A stretch of 64,000 nucleotides of DNA, taken from the NCBI GenBank assembly GCA_036399175.1, contig DASWNP010000037.1, forward strand, positions 71,039 through 135,038. The letters are read 5' to 3'. Shown here piece after piece: positions 43,309 to 52,802 of this stretch. Made by a program: the position numbers and the translations under genes. The notes under the pieces were generated by a model. That model did no database searches. It saw only the letters and a program-made list of their open reading frames with translations, and was not told the DNA's origin. The stretch's first letter is position 1; every line of letters begins with the position of its first letter. The DNA is from DASWNP01 sp036399175 (GTDB taxonomy: Bacteria > Acidobacteriota > Blastocatellia > Pyrinomonadales > Pyrinomonadaceae).

Positions 43309-46305
43309 TCATAGTTCCTGAAGCTGCTGGTGTGAGAGTTGAACGTCGGGTCGGGCGAGGTAGCTTTGATAGTTTTCGCTTCCCCATCTCTGTTCAAGGG
43401 CAGAGAGAAGCGAAAGGGCGCGAGCTGAGTAATCGCTGGCGCGCGTCTGCTGATTGAGGCGGCGGCTGGCGCGCGAGGCCAGGAGCAGAGCATGCCAGGC
43501 GGAAGCGTACTGTTCGCTGCGCCTGAAAAACTCTTCGGCTTCGAGCGCGCGTGCGAGAGCGCCCTCGTAGTCGTCGCTCTCAAGCAGGACTTCGGAGAGC
43601 GTGAGTAAGGCTTGAGAGCGAAGGCCGGGGTCGGCAGCCTGCGTGGCGGCGCTCAAGGCTTCTTCGCACGCCTGCCTCGCCTGCGGCTTCTGACCTGTGG
43701 CGACGAGGGCGAGGGCGCGGACGCGACTGGCGTCGATGATAGCTTCGGGGGCTCGCGCTCCGGCGAATTCGTGGGCTTGACCGGCCAGCGAGAGCGCCTG
43801 CGGAAACTGTCTCTGAGCGAGCGCCATTTCGGCCTTCACCTGATAGATACCGGCCAGCACGGGCTTGTAACCGCCCGACTCTGCGATGCCGGAGGCTTCG
43901 GCCAGCAGGTCGGCGGCCTCTTTGAACCGACCGAGCCTTGAGAGCGCCGTGCTGCGGTAGAGTAGACCGTAGGCGATGTCCCTCGGATTTTTCTGCAACT
44001 TGGAGATAGCGTAGCCCTCTTGAAAATGTGTGAGCGCCTCGGGATAGCGTTCCTGAAGCACGAAGACGCGCCCGAGGTCGTTGTGCGTCATGCCCACCCA
44101 GATGGGATAGTCCATCTGGCGTGCGTCTTTCAGCTCCTGCTCGAAGATTTTGAGCGCGGCCTGATAGTCGCCCTTCTGTCGATGCGCGCGTCCGAGCAGG
44201 GTGCGCGCCTGCAAAGTCTCACGGGTGAAGCCGCCCTTCTCGTAGTATTTGAGACCGCGCTCAAGAATTTCCATTCCCTCGTCGGTCTTCGACAGATGGA
44301 TAAGGAGGCTGGCGAGCGCAAAGAGCGCACGCGCCTCGCCGCGCCGCACCTTGTTCTTCTCGGCCACATCGCGCGCCTCGACGAAATACTTTTCCGCCTC
44401 GGCGAACTCGCCGCGAGTGAAGAAGATGCTGCCTAAATCGACGAGGCCGCGCGCGTGCAGGTTGTACATCCCGTTTGACTGAGCCAGACCGATGGCTTCG
44501 CGCGCGTGAGTCTCTGCCTCCTCGTACTTCTGGTTGTCGGCGAGGGCAAGGTTACTCAGGGCGAGCAGGGCTTGAATGCGCTGATACTCATTGCCGCTCG
44601 TGCGCGCCATGTCGAGCGCCTGCCGCAAATCATTGCGCGCTTTGTCCGGGTGCTTGCCCGTGTCTTTGTAGAGCGAGCCGCGACGCAGGAGCACTTCTGC
44701 ACGCCCCTCTGTGTTGCCGAGCGCCTGATAGAGCTGGTCGGCACGCTCGAAGCTGGAGAGCGCGCCGTCGAGGTCTGCCTTTCGACCGTAGAGGATGCCG
44801 AGGCGGAGAAAGGCCGTCGCGTACTGCGGGTCGCGCTGGATGGCCTTGAGATAATTCTCAATCGCTTTCTGCGTCTCTTCGGTCTTCTCGTAGGCGCGAC
44901 CCAAATCGACGTAGACCTGCGGCTCGTTCGGCTTGAGCTTGGCAATCTGCTCGTAGAAGGAGAGCGCGCGGGGGAAATCCTGAACGGCGGTGGAGTGGAT
45001 GGCTTCGAGATAGAGACGGTCGAGTTCGGGAAGCACCGAGCGGTCGGGCACGAGCGAGGCGACTTTGACCAGCTCGCCGTTGGCCTTATCGACGTAATCA
45101 AGCTCCATCCATGCTTCGGCCAGCGCGGCGGCGGCGAGCGCAAACTGCGGGTCAGCCTTGACGGCCTCCTGAAGCGCACGGCGCGCCTGGTCGTATGCGC
45201 CGTCGCGCATAAAGTTCGTGCCCTTCACATACCATTTGACGGCGACGGGATCGGGCTCTGGCGGCGTGGGTTTGAAGAGCGACATCACGCCCCAGCCGCC
45301 GAGGAGGACGGCGACGAGCGCGCCGATGAAAGCGATGGGCGAGATGCGCGGGCGGCGCAGGCTGTCAGAGATGGTGAGCAGCATGCTCGAGCGCCCGTTG
45401 GCTTCGTGCGCGGAGGTGAGACGGCGAATGCGCGAAGTGTCTACCCCGGAGAATCCCGCGAGCACGAGCCGGAGGTCGTCGCAAAACTCGTCCGCCGATT
45501 GATAACGATTCTCCGGCTTCTTGGCGAGCGCCTTCAGGGTAATGCGGTCAAGCTCGGCAGGGATGCGCGGGTTGAACTGCGAGGGCGGAGGCGGGTCAAC
45601 GTGCAAGACCTGTCCGCCTATCTCGATGATGTTAGCGCCCGAGAAGGCCGGGCGTCCGGCGATGCATTCGTAGAGCAGCGCGCCGAGGGTGAAGAGGTCG
45701 CTTCGTCTATCGACGGGCGCGCCGCGCGCCTGCTCGGGCGAAAGATAAAGCGGCGTGCCGATGACGACATCGCTGCGGGTTCTGGTGGAGATTAAAGTCT
45801 GCGCTTCGGGGCTGGTCGCGTCGCCGTTCTGTTCGTGAAGCTGCTTGGCGAGACCGAAGTCTAAGACTTTGACTTCGCCGCGCTCGTTGATGATGACGTT
45901 CGACGGCTTGATGTCGCGGTGGATGATGCCGTGACGGTGCGCTTCGTTCAGAGCTTCGGCCACGTCGGCGACAATCTCGACCGCCCGCGCAATCGTCAGC
46001 TCGCTCGCGTGCAAAAGCTCGCTCAGATTCCGCCCGTTCACCAGCTCCATGACGATGAAGGGCTGCCCCTCGGGCGTCTCGCCGTAGTCGTAAACGGCGG
46101 CGATGTTCTTGTGGCTCAGAGCCGAGATGGCGCGAGCTTCACGCAGAAAGCGCGAGCGATACTGGTTTTCGCCGTCTGAGGCCATCGGCAGCTTGACGGC
46201 CACGCGCCTGCCCAGGTGCATGTCTTCTGCCACGTAGACGACGCCCATGCCGCCCTCGCCAAGCTGGCTCAGAATTCGATAATGAGAGATAGTGCGCCCG
46301 ATCAT
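43309..46305 (-). CDS. Transmembrane Ser/Thr protein kinase with TPR domain
   Basis: 998 residues. The kinase domain is at ~8-270: glycine loop [17 protein letters not shown] lysine, [12 protein letters not shown] catalytic loop, VLDFGLAKQ, and [13 protein letters not shown] with the activation segment. A transmembrane helix follows at ~325-347 ([20 protein letters not shown]). Then about 600 residues of TPR repeats ([39 protein letters not shown]). In most family members the kinase is cytoplasmic and the TPRs extracytoplasmic. It is probably a signal receptor kinase (PknB-like). The two ITGG proteins follow on the same strand. Confidence 0.92.
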   Translation of the reverse strand: MIGRTISHYRILSQLGEGGMGVVYVAEDMHLGRRVAVKLPMASDGENQYRSRFLREARAISALSHKNIAAVYDYGETPEGQPFIVMELVNGRNLSELLHASELTIARAVEIVADVAEALNEAHRHGIIHRDIKPSNVIINERGEVKVLDFGLAKQLHEQNGDATSPEAQTLISTRTRSDVVIGTPLYLSPEQARGAPVDRRSDLFTLGALLYECIAGRPAFSGANIIEIGGQVLHVDPPPPSQFNPRIPAELDRITLKALAKKPENRYQSADEFCDDLRLVLAGFSGVDTSRIRRLTSAHEANGRSSMLLTISDSLRRPRISPIAFIGALVAVLLGGWGVMSLFKPTPPEPDPVAVKWYVKGTNFMRDGAYDQARRALQEAVKADPQFALAAAALAEAWMELDYVDKANGELVKVASLVPDRSVLPELDRLYLEAIHSTAVQDFPRALSFYEQIAKLKPNEPQVYVDLGRAYEKTEETQKAIENYLKAIQRDPQYATAFLRLGILYGRKADLDGALSSFERADQLYQALGNTEGRAEVLLRRGSLYKDTGKHPDKARNDLRQALDMARTSGNEYQRIQALLALSNLALADNQKYEEAETHAREAIGLAQSNGMYNLHARGLVDLGSIFFTRGEFAEAEKYFVEARDVAEKNKVRRGEARALFALASLLIHLSKTDEGMEILERGLKYYEKGGFTRETLQARTLLGRAHRQKGDYQAALKIFEQELKDARQMDYPIWVGMTHNDLGRVFVLQERYPEALTHFQEGYAISKLQKNPRDIAYGLLYRSTALSRLGRFKEAADLLAEASGIAESGGYKPVLAGIYQVKAEMALAQRQFPQALSLAGQAHEFAGARAPEAIIDASRVRALALVATGQKPQARQACEEALSAATQAADPGLRSQALLTLSEVLLESDDYEGALARALEAEEFFRRSEQYASAWHALLLASRASRRLNQQTRASDYSARALSLLSALEQRWGSENYQSYLARPDVQLSHQQLQEL

Positions 46306-46819
46306 GGCCCTTGAGTGCCGTCGAAGATAAAACGAAGGCTTGATGAGGAACCGGCTCGTAAAGTGAATGAGTCTGCAATCGCCACCGGCTACGAAACCTT
46401 CAAGCGGAAACTAGAACTTCTACCTGAGCTTCATTCTCCACCAAAGCCGCCCTCTTTTCAAGACTCGAAATCAAACTCGCCGCCCTCAATTTTCAGAGAC
46501 GACCTGTTTCGGAGACGGGCGGAAAATAATCTGCTTGATTTTAGGCGCAGAGTGGCGGCATACTCTGGCGCATTCGGTTCCTGCTCTCGCGCGCGTCATG
46601 GATTGAAGCGCGCCTGCCCGTGACAGTCAGAGGCGACCAGGTGTTCGGCTGAGGAGAGAGTGAGGTTGGTTGACAACAGTTAGAAGCCGCTCTGGTCTGT
46701 GTTAGAGCATCGGGCGGGGTCGCCACCAAGTCGTCGAAGCGAGAGAGAGGGGACTCACCTCCTCGAAGCCTCCGCGAATAGAAGCCGCCCGCGCTTCCTT
46801 TGACTTAAAAGGATAAAAC
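46306..46819. other. Divergent intergenic region kinase / RRM gene
   Basis: About 510 bases without a supported gene. Possible plus-strand -35/-10 sets are TTGATT-N18-CATACT (46535-46564) and a TTGACA at 46670 lacking a good -10. Long leaders are usual for cold-inducible RNA-binding proteins, so part of this is probably 5' UTR of the RRM gene. Confidence 0.45.
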
Positions 46820-47254
46820 ATGGCTACGAAACTTTACGTGGGAAACCTCAGCTTCCGAACCACGAGCGACGAGTTGCGCGACCTGTTCTCGCAGGCCGGA
46901 GAGGTCGAATCGGCTTCGGTCATCGAAGACCGCGAGACCGGGCGCTCGCGCGGGTTCGGCTTCGTCGAGATGGTGACGCCCGAAGGCGCGGCGGCGGCCA
47001 TCGAGCAGTTCAACGGCATGGACTTCGGCGGCCGTAACCTGACGGTCAACGAAGCGAGGCCGAAGACCGACCGGGGCGGTGGTGGTGGTGGCGGCGGCGG
47101 ACGCGGCGGCTATGGCGGTGGCGGCGGCGGCGGTGGTCGCGGTGGCTATGGCGGCGGCGGTGGTGGTGGTGGCGGACGCGGCGGCGGCGGCGGTTTTAAT
47201 CGCGGCGGCGGCGGTGGCGGCGGACGCGACTTCGAGCGCGAACCGCGCTGGTAA
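46820..47254 (+). CDS. RRM RNA-binding protein with glycine-rich tail
   Basis: 144 residues. One RRM domain at ~3-80: RNP2 LYVGNL, RNP1 RGFGFVEM, and [20 protein letters not shown]. Then a long Gly/Arg/Tyr tail ([20 protein letters not shown]) ending RDFEREPRW. This is the layout of cyanobacterial and Acidobacteria-type cold-induced RNA-binding proteins (Rbp) that remodel RNA secondary structure. AAAAGGATAAAAC before the ATG gives a ribosome site. The tail is encoded by a GGTGGCGGC repeat, prone to length change. Confidence 0.9.
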   Translation: MATKLYVGNLSFRTTSDELRDLFSQAGEVESASVIEDRETGRSRGFGFVEMVTPEGAAAAIEQFNGMDFGGRNLTVNEARPKTDRGGGGGGGGGRGGYGGGGGGGGRGGYGGGGGGGGGRGGGGGFNRGGGGGGGRDFEREPRW

Positions 47255-47261
47255 TTTAATC

Positions 47262-47343
47262 AAATGATGAATGCGGAATGCGGAATGATGAATTTAAAGC
47301 TATTGTCTTTCATTCATCATTCACACTGCCGCATTCATCATTT
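47262..47343. repeat. Heptamer-arm inverted repeat 11 (unit CATCATT)
   Basis: Left arm AAATGATGAATGCGGAATGC and onward, loop AAAGCTATTGTCTTTC, right arm ATTCATCATTCACACTGCCG and onward. It separates the RRM gene from the facing M28 peptidase. Confidence 0.85.
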
Positions 47344-49416
47344 TCTCGCGGTGGGCGTGATTTTCAGTCGCAGACGCTCGTCGCCCCGGATGACTTCGAT
47401 TTCGTATTCCTGCCTGGCCTGCATCTCTGAGAGCGCGTAGGTGTAGTCGTAGACGTTGCGCACGTCGCGCCCGGCCATCCTGACGATGCGGTCGCCCGCC
47501 TTGAGTCCGGCCTTCGACGCCGGCGAATCTTCACGCACGCCGTCCAGTTTCATCCCGTCGGTCGTCTCCGCGTAGCTCGGCACGGTGCCGAGATAGACGC
47601 GGAAGCCCGTGCGCGCCTGCGCCTCGTTTCTACGGGCGACGTTGAAGGTCGGACGCTGCTGGCTTCTATCGAGGGAGCGGACGATTTCGCGTATGAAGGC
47701 GACGATGCGGGCGTGGCCTTCATAGTTGAGGCGGTCGGCGGTGTCGGAGGGCTTGTGATAGTCCTCGTGTGTGCCGGTGAAGAAAAAGAGGACGGGGATT
47801 TTCTGCGCGTAGAAGGAGGAATGGTCGCTCGGCCCGAAGCCGTCTTCGTTGAGAGCGAGCGTGAAACGCTGTCGGGCGGTGGCCGTCGCCACGACCTGCC
47901 CGTTCGCGCCGTAGACCACCGGCATACTTCGCCTCTGATTGTCGCCGTCGGTCTGCCTGCCCTCTGTGCCGTCGGTTATCTTGAGGTCGAGTTTTTCGTT
48001 CGCCTGCGTAATCCAGTCTCTCCACTCCGACGCCGTGCCGACGCCGCCGATGATGAGTCGTTCATCTCTGAGACGACCAATCATGTCCATGTTCAGCATG
48101 GCGACTGTGCGCTCAATCGGCACGAACGGGTGCCGGACGTAGAAGCTTGAGCCGAGCAAGCCTTCCTCTTCGGCGCCGAAGGCGACGAAGACGACGGTGC
48201 GCCGAAGCCGCGCGCGCTCAAGCGAGAAGAGACGCGCCAGCTCGACGAGCGCCGCAGCGCCGGAGGCGTTGTCGTCAGCGCCGTGATGGATGTCGCCGTC
48301 GCGCCCGGCGAGGCTGTCGTCGCCGCCGCGACCGAGATGGTCGTAGTGCGCGCCAATCAGAATCGCTTCGTCTTTCAGTTTCGGGTCGGAGCCTTCGAGC
48401 ACGCCGACGACGTTGTAGGCCGGTGCGTTCTGCCTGACGATGTCGGTCGTGAGTATGAGCGTCGAGCCTTCGGGCGGAGCGAAGCCGACAGCCTTCGTCG
48501 TCGTCGCTGTCGTCGCTGACGTGGCAGAGGTAGCATCGGCTCGCCTTTCGGTAGCCGAGCCGCCGCCGAGACTCCGCTCAAGCTCGGATAGCCCGACGAC
48601 GCTCAGGCCGAGCATCTGCGCGGCGGCCTGGCGCGAGACGGCGACGACGGGCAGCCCCGCGTCGCCGCCCGCGTTGTCGTAAGCAAGGCGCGAGAGCTTG
48701 TCGTCTCTGAAATTCTCTTCGCGCGCAATCAGGACGAGAGCACGCGCGCCGTGATCGCGCGCCGCCGCTGCTTTGAAGCGCGTCTGCCCGACGCGAAGGA
48801 AGCGTCCGTGCGGATTGTCGCCGTCGGGCGTGCCCGTGAAAGCGACGGCGATGCGCCCCTGCGCGTTCGTCTCTTTGTAGTCGTCGTGGCTCAGCTCGCT
48901 CGACGTGATGCCGTAGCCGACGAACGCGATGGGCGCATTCTCGACGCGAGCGTTGGCGCTGAAGCCGAGCGGCATCCAGTCTTCGCCGAGCCGGAGGTCG
49001 AGCGTCGAGGGTCGAGCATCGGTCGTCGCCGTCGCGCCTGCTGCTCTTGCGGCGCGAGTTGAAAGCAGCATCGAGTTGGCTTTGCCCGCCGCGACTCCGG
49101 CGACGTAGGGAAACGCTTGCACGTAGCCGCGCAGACGCTCGCTTGCCCCCGATTGAGGATGGCGAACGTTGGCTTCGTCGCCGCCGGGAAGCAGTCCCAG
49201 TCGCGCAAACTCGACGGCGATGTAGAAGGCGGCATCCATCGCGCCTTGAGTGCCGGTTCGGCGTCCCTCGAATTTGTTAGAGGCAAGACGGGTGACGTGC
49301 TCGCGCAGTCGAGCCGCGTCGGGCGCGTCGCCCTGCGCCGCGATTTTCTGCTGCGCCGTCGCGCTCGATGCAAAGAGCGCCGCCGTCAGTAACAGTCCGA
49401 GAAATTTAGTTCGCAT
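47338..49416 (-). CDS. Secreted M28 family metallopeptidase with PA and PDZ domains
   Basis: 692-residue secreted aminopeptidase. Signal peptide: MRTKFLGLLLTAALFASSAT then AQQ. A protease-associated domain lies at ~140-270 (APIAFVGYGITSSEL, GRIAVAFTGTPDGDNP). The M28 catalytic domain is at ~320-570 with zinc ligands in GAHYDHLG, ADDNASGAAALVELAR, FGAEEEGLLGS, NMDMIG and KPSDTAD. A PDZ domain closes the protein (~610-690, DGMKLDGVREDSPASKAGLK). It is expected to trim peptides in the periplasm. ATG 49416 is used because the signal peptide starts there; a longer frame exists. Confidence 0.9.
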   Translation of the reverse strand: MRTKFLGLLLTAALFASSATAQQKIAAQGDAPDAARLREHVTRLASNKFEGRRTGTQGAMDAAFYIAVEFARLGLLPGGDEANVRHPQSGASERLRGYVQAFPYVAGVAAGKANSMLLSTRAARAAGATATTDARPSTLDLRLGEDWMPLGFSANARVENAPIAFVGYGITSSELSHDDYKETNAQGRIAVAFTGTPDGDNPHGRFLRVGQTRFKAAAARDHGARALVLIAREENFRDDKLSRLAYDNAGGDAGLPVVAVSRQAAAQMLGLSVVGLSELERSLGGGSATERRADATSATSATTATTTKAVGFAPPEGSTLILTTDIVRQNAPAYNVVGVLEGSDPKLKDEAILIGAHYDHLGRGGDDSLAGRDGDIHHGADDNASGAAALVELARLFSLERARLRRTVVFVAFGAEEEGLLGSSFYVRHPFVPIERTVAMLNMDMIGRLRDERLIIGGVGTASEWRDWITQANEKLDLKITDGTEGRQTDGDNQRRSMPVVYGANGQVVATATARQRFTLALNEDGFGPSDHSSFYAQKIPVLFFFTGTHEDYHKPSDTADRLNYEGHARIVAFIREIVRSLDRSQQRPTFNVARRNEAQARTGFRVYLGTVPSYAETTDGMKLDGVREDSPASKAGLKAGDRIVRMAGRDVRNVYDYTYALSEMQARQEYEIEVIRGDERLRLKITPTARK

Positions 49417-49514
49417 GATTTTCAAAGCTGGAAAGCAGAACAACCATAGAATAGAAGAATAGAACGACCGCAGACGAAGACTCTTGCCGCCCCGCTCGTC
49501 CGGCTGCCGCGTGT

Positions 49515-50645
49515 TTATTCGACCCAGTCGGCGATGAAGATGTTGGTTTCGCCGCGTACCTTCGCGTTGCGATTCGAGGCGAAGACGAGCCGCTTGCCGT
49601 CGGGCGAGAACATCGGGAAGCCGTCGAAGGTTTCGTTGAAGGTGATGCGTTCGAGCCCCGTGCCGTCGGAGTTTATCAGATAGAGATCGAAGTTTCGCCC
49701 CTTCGGGTCGTCGAGGTTGGAGGAGAAGATGATGCGGCGTCCGTCAGGCGCGAAGTAGGGGGCGAAGCTGGCCGCCCCGAGTCGCGTCACCTGCCGCTTG
49801 TTCGTGCCGTCGGCGTTCATCACCCAGATTTCAAACACGTTCGGCTCGATGAGATTCTCCGCGAGCTTCTGCCGGTAGCGCGCAACCTCTTCGGGCGTCT
49901 TCGGGTGATAAGCGCGATAGACGATTTGATGATTGTCGGGCGAGAAGAACGCGCCGCCGTCGTAGCCAAGCTCGGTCGTCAGGCGGCGGACGCCCCGACC
50001 CGAAGCGTCCATCGTGTAGATGTCGAGGTCGCCGTCGCGCATGCTTGTAAAGACGATGCGGCGTCCGTCGGGCGAGACGGTGGCTTCGGCGTCGTAGCCG
50101 GGCGTCGAAGTCAGTCGTCGCAAATCCGAGCCGTCGGGACGCGCCGTGAAGATGTCGAACGAAGGATAGATAGGCCACACGTAGCCACGCGAATAGTCGG
50201 GACGCGGCGGACACTCTTTGGCGGCGAGATGCGTCGAAGCGTAGAGGATGCGCCCGCCCTTCGGAAAGAAGTAGGAACAGGTGGTGCGCCCCGCGCCGGT
50301 CGAGACCATGCGAACGCCCGCGCCCTCAACCTCCATCGTGTAAATCTGGTCGCACTCCTGCCCGTCGCGCTTCGATTGAAAGATAAGCTGCCGCCCGTCG
50401 CCGCTGAAATACGCCTCCGCGTTCTCGCCCCCGAACGACAACTGCCGCACGCGCCGTAGATGCTTCTCCGCGCTCAGCTCGACACTCGATGCCGCCGCTG
50501 CGCCGCTCGCCCGCGTACTATCCCTTCCAGACGAACTACTGCCGCCGCCCGTCTGACCCACCACCAACGACGCTGCTGCCGCCGCCGACAAAGCGCACAG
50601 CACCACGACAAAGAGAAAACGCCGGTTTCGGAAACACATATGCAA
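49515..50645 (-). CDS. Secreted TolB-like beta-propeller (PD40) protein
   Basis: 376 residues. Signal peptide: FLFVVVLCALSAAAAASLVV then GQ. Six or seven PD40/WD40-like repeats follow (YFSGDGRQLIFQSKRDG, SPDGRRIVFTSMRDGDLDIY, PYFAPDGRRIIFSSNLDDPK, MFSPDGKRLVFASNRNAKVR). It resembles the TolB propeller without a TolB N-terminal domain, so it is probably a periplasmic scaffold or sensor. It follows the M28 gene on the same strand by 98 bases and may be its upstream co-transcribed neighbour. Confidence 0.85.
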   Translation of the reverse strand: MHMCFRNRRFLFVVVLCALSAAAAASLVVGQTGGGSSSSGRDSTRASGAAAASSVELSAEKHLRRVRQLSFGGENAEAYFSGDGRQLIFQSKRDGQECDQIYTMEVEGAGVRMVSTGAGRTTCSYFFPKGGRILYASTHLAAKECPPRPDYSRGYVWPIYPSFDIFTARPDGSDLRRLTSTPGYDAEATVSPDGRRIVFTSMRDGDLDIYTMDASGRGVRRLTTELGYDGGAFFSPDNHQIVYRAYHPKTPEEVARYRQKLAENLIEPNVFEIWVMNADGTNKRQVTRLGAASFAPYFAPDGRRIIFSSNLDDPKGRNFDLYLINSDGTGLERITFNETFDGFPMFSPDGKRLVFASNRNAKVRGETNIFIADWVE

Positions 50646-50650
50646 AAGAC

Positions 50651-50726
50651 GTAAATCGTGAATCGTAAATCGTAAATAGATAAGAACCGGCTTTAACTAT
50701 TCACGATTTACGATTCACGATTTACG
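50651..50726. repeat. Heptamer-arm inverted repeat 12 (unit CGTAAAT)
   Basis: Left arm GTAAATCGTGAATCGTAAAT and onward, centre GATAAGAACCGGCTTTAACT, right arm CACGATTTACGATTCACGAT. It lies between serC and the TolB-like gene. Confidence 0.85.
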
Positions 50727-50732
50727 AAGCAG

Positions 50733-51818
50733 TTACCCGTTTTTCTTCTCGAACTCATTCATAAAAGCGACGAGCGCCTGGACGCCTTCGCGCGGGAAGG
50801 CGTTGTAGATGGAGGCGCGGATGCCGCCGACGGAGCGATGACCTTTGAGGCCGTCGAGCCCCTCGGCGGTTGCTTCCTGAGTGAAACGCTTCTCCAGCTC
50901 TTCGGAGGGCAGGCGGAAAGTGACGTTCATCAGCGAGCGCGCTTCGGGTGCGGCGTGGCCGCGATAGAAGTCTGTAGCGTCGATGGCCTGGTAGAGCATC
51001 CCGGCTTTGGCGCGGTTCTGGGCATACATGCCTTCGAGGCCGCCGCGCTCTTTGAGCCACTGGCAGACGAGGTTGAAGATGTAGACGCCCCAGGTGTTCG
51101 GCGTGTTGTAGAGCGACTTGTTCTGCGTGTGGGTGCGGAAGTCGAGCATGGTGTGAAGGCCGTCGGGGATGCGCGCGAGCAAATCGTCGCGGATGATGAC
51201 GACCGTGAGCCCCGAAGGCCCCATGTTCTTCTGCGCACCGGCGTAGATGAGCGCGTATTTTTCCAGAGGGAGGGGGCGCGAAAGGATGTCGGACGAAGCA
51301 TCGCAGACGAGCGGCACGTCGCCCGTCTCCGGCTCTTTGAACCACTCGACGCCCTCAATCGTCTCGTTCGAGGTGAAGTGGACGTAGGCGGCTTGCGGGT
51401 CGAGCTTCAACTCTCCGTCGTCGGGCACGCGCGAATAGCGGCTGTCCTCCATGTTGGCCGCGACGTTCGTGCGTCCCTCGCGCTTAGCCTCCTTGAGAGC
51501 CTTCTTGCCCCAGCTTCCCGTGATGATGTAATCGGCGCTCGCCTCCTTTGGCAGAAGGTTCATCGGTATCATCGAGAACTGCAAGCTCGCGCCGCCCTGC
51601 AAAAAGAGGACGTGATAATTCTCAGGAATGCCCAACAACTCGCGCAAAGAGCGCTCTGCGCTGCCGATGATGTCGTCGAAGGTTTTCGAGCGGTGGCTAA
51701 TCTCCATGACAGACATGCCGACGCCGGGCAGACTCAAAAGCTCGCGCTGAGCCTGTTCCAGCACGGGCACGGGAAGCACCGCCGGGCCCGCGCTGAAGTT
51801 GAAAATTCTTTCGCTCAT
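50733..51818 (-). CDS. serC: SerC, phosphoserine aminotransferase
   Basis: 361-residue PLP enzyme converting 3-phosphohydroxypyruvate to phosphoserine. It begins FNFSAGPAVLPVPVLEQAQ; NYHVLFLQGGASLQFSMIPM binds the cofactor phosphate, and IYAGAQKNMGPSG holds the PLP lysine. The length equals the usual ~360. It belongs to a loose serine-synthesis cluster: serA lies upstream at 52789 on the same strand, separated by an SDR gene and two heptamer-arm repeats. Confidence 0.95.
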   Translation of the reverse strand: MSERIFNFSAGPAVLPVPVLEQAQRELLSLPGVGMSVMEISHRSKTFDDIIGSAERSLRELLGIPENYHVLFLQGGASLQFSMIPMNLLPKEASADYIITGSWGKKALKEAKREGRTNVAANMEDSRYSRVPDDGELKLDPQAAYVHFTSNETIEGVEWFKEPETGDVPLVCDASSDILSRPLPLEKYALIYAGAQKNMGPSGLTVVIIRDDLLARIPDGLHTMLDFRTHTQNKSLYNTPNTWGVYIFNLVCQWLKERGGLEGMYAQNRAKAGMLYQAIDATDFYRGHAAPEARSLMNVTFRLPSEELEKRFTQEATAEGLDGLKGHRSVGGIRASIYNAFPREGVQALVAFMNEFEKKNG

Positions 51819-51832
51819 TGTTCTCTCCAGAT

Positions 51833-51898
51833 GAATAGTAAATCGTCAATGGTGAATAGATAAAATCCGTCTGCTGACGATTTACGATTCACGATTTA
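51833..51898. repeat. Heptamer-arm inverted repeat 13 (unit CGTAAAT)
   Basis: Left arm GAATAGTAAATCGTCAATGG and onward, centre GATAAAATCCGTCTGCTGAC, right arm GATTTACGATTCACGATTTA. It supplies the last codons of the SDR gene (LNRES-stop). Confidence 0.8.
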
Positions 51899-52676
51899 GG
51901 TGTTTTTGATGTCGATTGCGCACGATGCGCCCGGCGATGCGTGCGACGAGCGAGCGGGGCGCGAAGCGTTCGGCCTCGACCATCCAGAAGTTGCCCCAGC
52001 CGGAGATGACGTGGCTGCGATTTCGTTCGACAGCTTTGAGAGCCGTCTCAACCACCTGTCGGGGCGTCTGCATGATGCTCTGCGGCGGGCGCTCGCCCTG
52101 AGCCACCTCGAAAAAGTTGGTGTCGGTTGAGCCCGGACAGAGCGCCAGCACGCGTATGCCGTACGGGCGATTCTCTTCGCTGAGCGCTTCGGAGAAAGAG
52201 AGCACGAAAGCTTTGGTCGCCGCATAGGTCGCCATGTAGGGCACGCCCTGAAAGGCGGCGGTGGAAGCGACGTTGATAATCGTTCCCCTCCGACGTTCGC
52301 GCATCGGCCTGATGTAGAGATGCGTCAGCGCGACCAGAGCCTTGACGTTCAAATCTATCATCTCCATATCGCGCGCAGGCGCAAAGTCTGTGAACTCGCC
52401 CATCGACCCGAAGCCTGCGTTGTTGATGAGCGTTTCGACTTCCAGCCCGCGCCTCGATGTTTCATCGAAAAGATGCTGCGGCGCATCCGCCTCCGTCAAA
52501 TCCAGAGCGACGTACTGCGCCTCAATCTTATGCTCGCGCTTCAACTCCCCGCACAGCGCCGCGAGCTTATCTTCCGAGCGCGCCACCAGCAGCAGGTTCT
52601 CCCCGCGCGCCGCCAGCCTTCGCGCGAACTCCTCGCCGATGCCGCTCGATGCTCCCGTGATGAGCGTAGTTTTCAT
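51882..52676 (-). CDS. Short-chain dehydrogenase/reductase
   Basis: 264-residue classical SDR. NAD(P) motif: TLITGASSGIGEEFARRLAA; NNAGFGSMGEF; catalytic Ser in NVASTAAFQG and Tyr-Lys in YMATYAATK. The Arg at ~33 (VARSED) favours NADP. The substrate cannot be told. It lies between serA and serC on their strand but the gaps are filled with inverted repeats, so functional linkage to serine synthesis is not implied. The C-terminal five residues are encoded by the 51833 repeat. Confidence 0.87.
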   Translation of the reverse strand: MKTTLITGASSGIGEEFARRLAARGENLLLVARSEDKLAALCGELKREHKIEAQYVALDLTEADAPQHLFDETSRRGLEVETLINNAGFGSMGEFTDFAPARDMEMIDLNVKALVALTHLYIRPMRERRRGTIINVASTAAFQGVPYMATYAATKAFVLSFSEALSEENRPYGIRVLALCPGSTDTNFFEVAQGERPPQSIMQTPRQVVETALKAVERNRSHVISGWGNFWMVEAERFAPRSLVARIAGRIVRNRHQKHLNRES

Positions 52677-52678
52677 AA

Positions 52679-52802
52679 AGCAGTAGCCAGTAGCCAGCAG
52701 TCAGTACAAAACCTCTTGAAGTATTCAGCAGCCAGAGTAACATTCGAGTAGCACCAGCATTCAAAAACTACTGGCTACCGGCTACTGGCTACTGGCTACT
52801 GA
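52679..52802. repeat. Heptamer-arm inverted repeat 14 (unit GTAGCCA)
   Basis: Left arm AGCAGTAGCCAGTAGCCAGC, a longer centre, right arm CTACTGGCTACCGGCTACTG and onward. It directly abuts the SDR start codon and supplies the last SerA residues (ISSQ). Confidence 0.8.

Noticed and set aside
44506..45795. 429-residue plus-strand open frame
   Set aside because: Antisense to the kinase TPR region; no ribosome site or recognisable motif.
47070..47240. GGTGGCGGC repeat as a separate repeat element
   Set aside because: It is coding and in frame, giving the Gly-rich tail that is normal for this RRM family.
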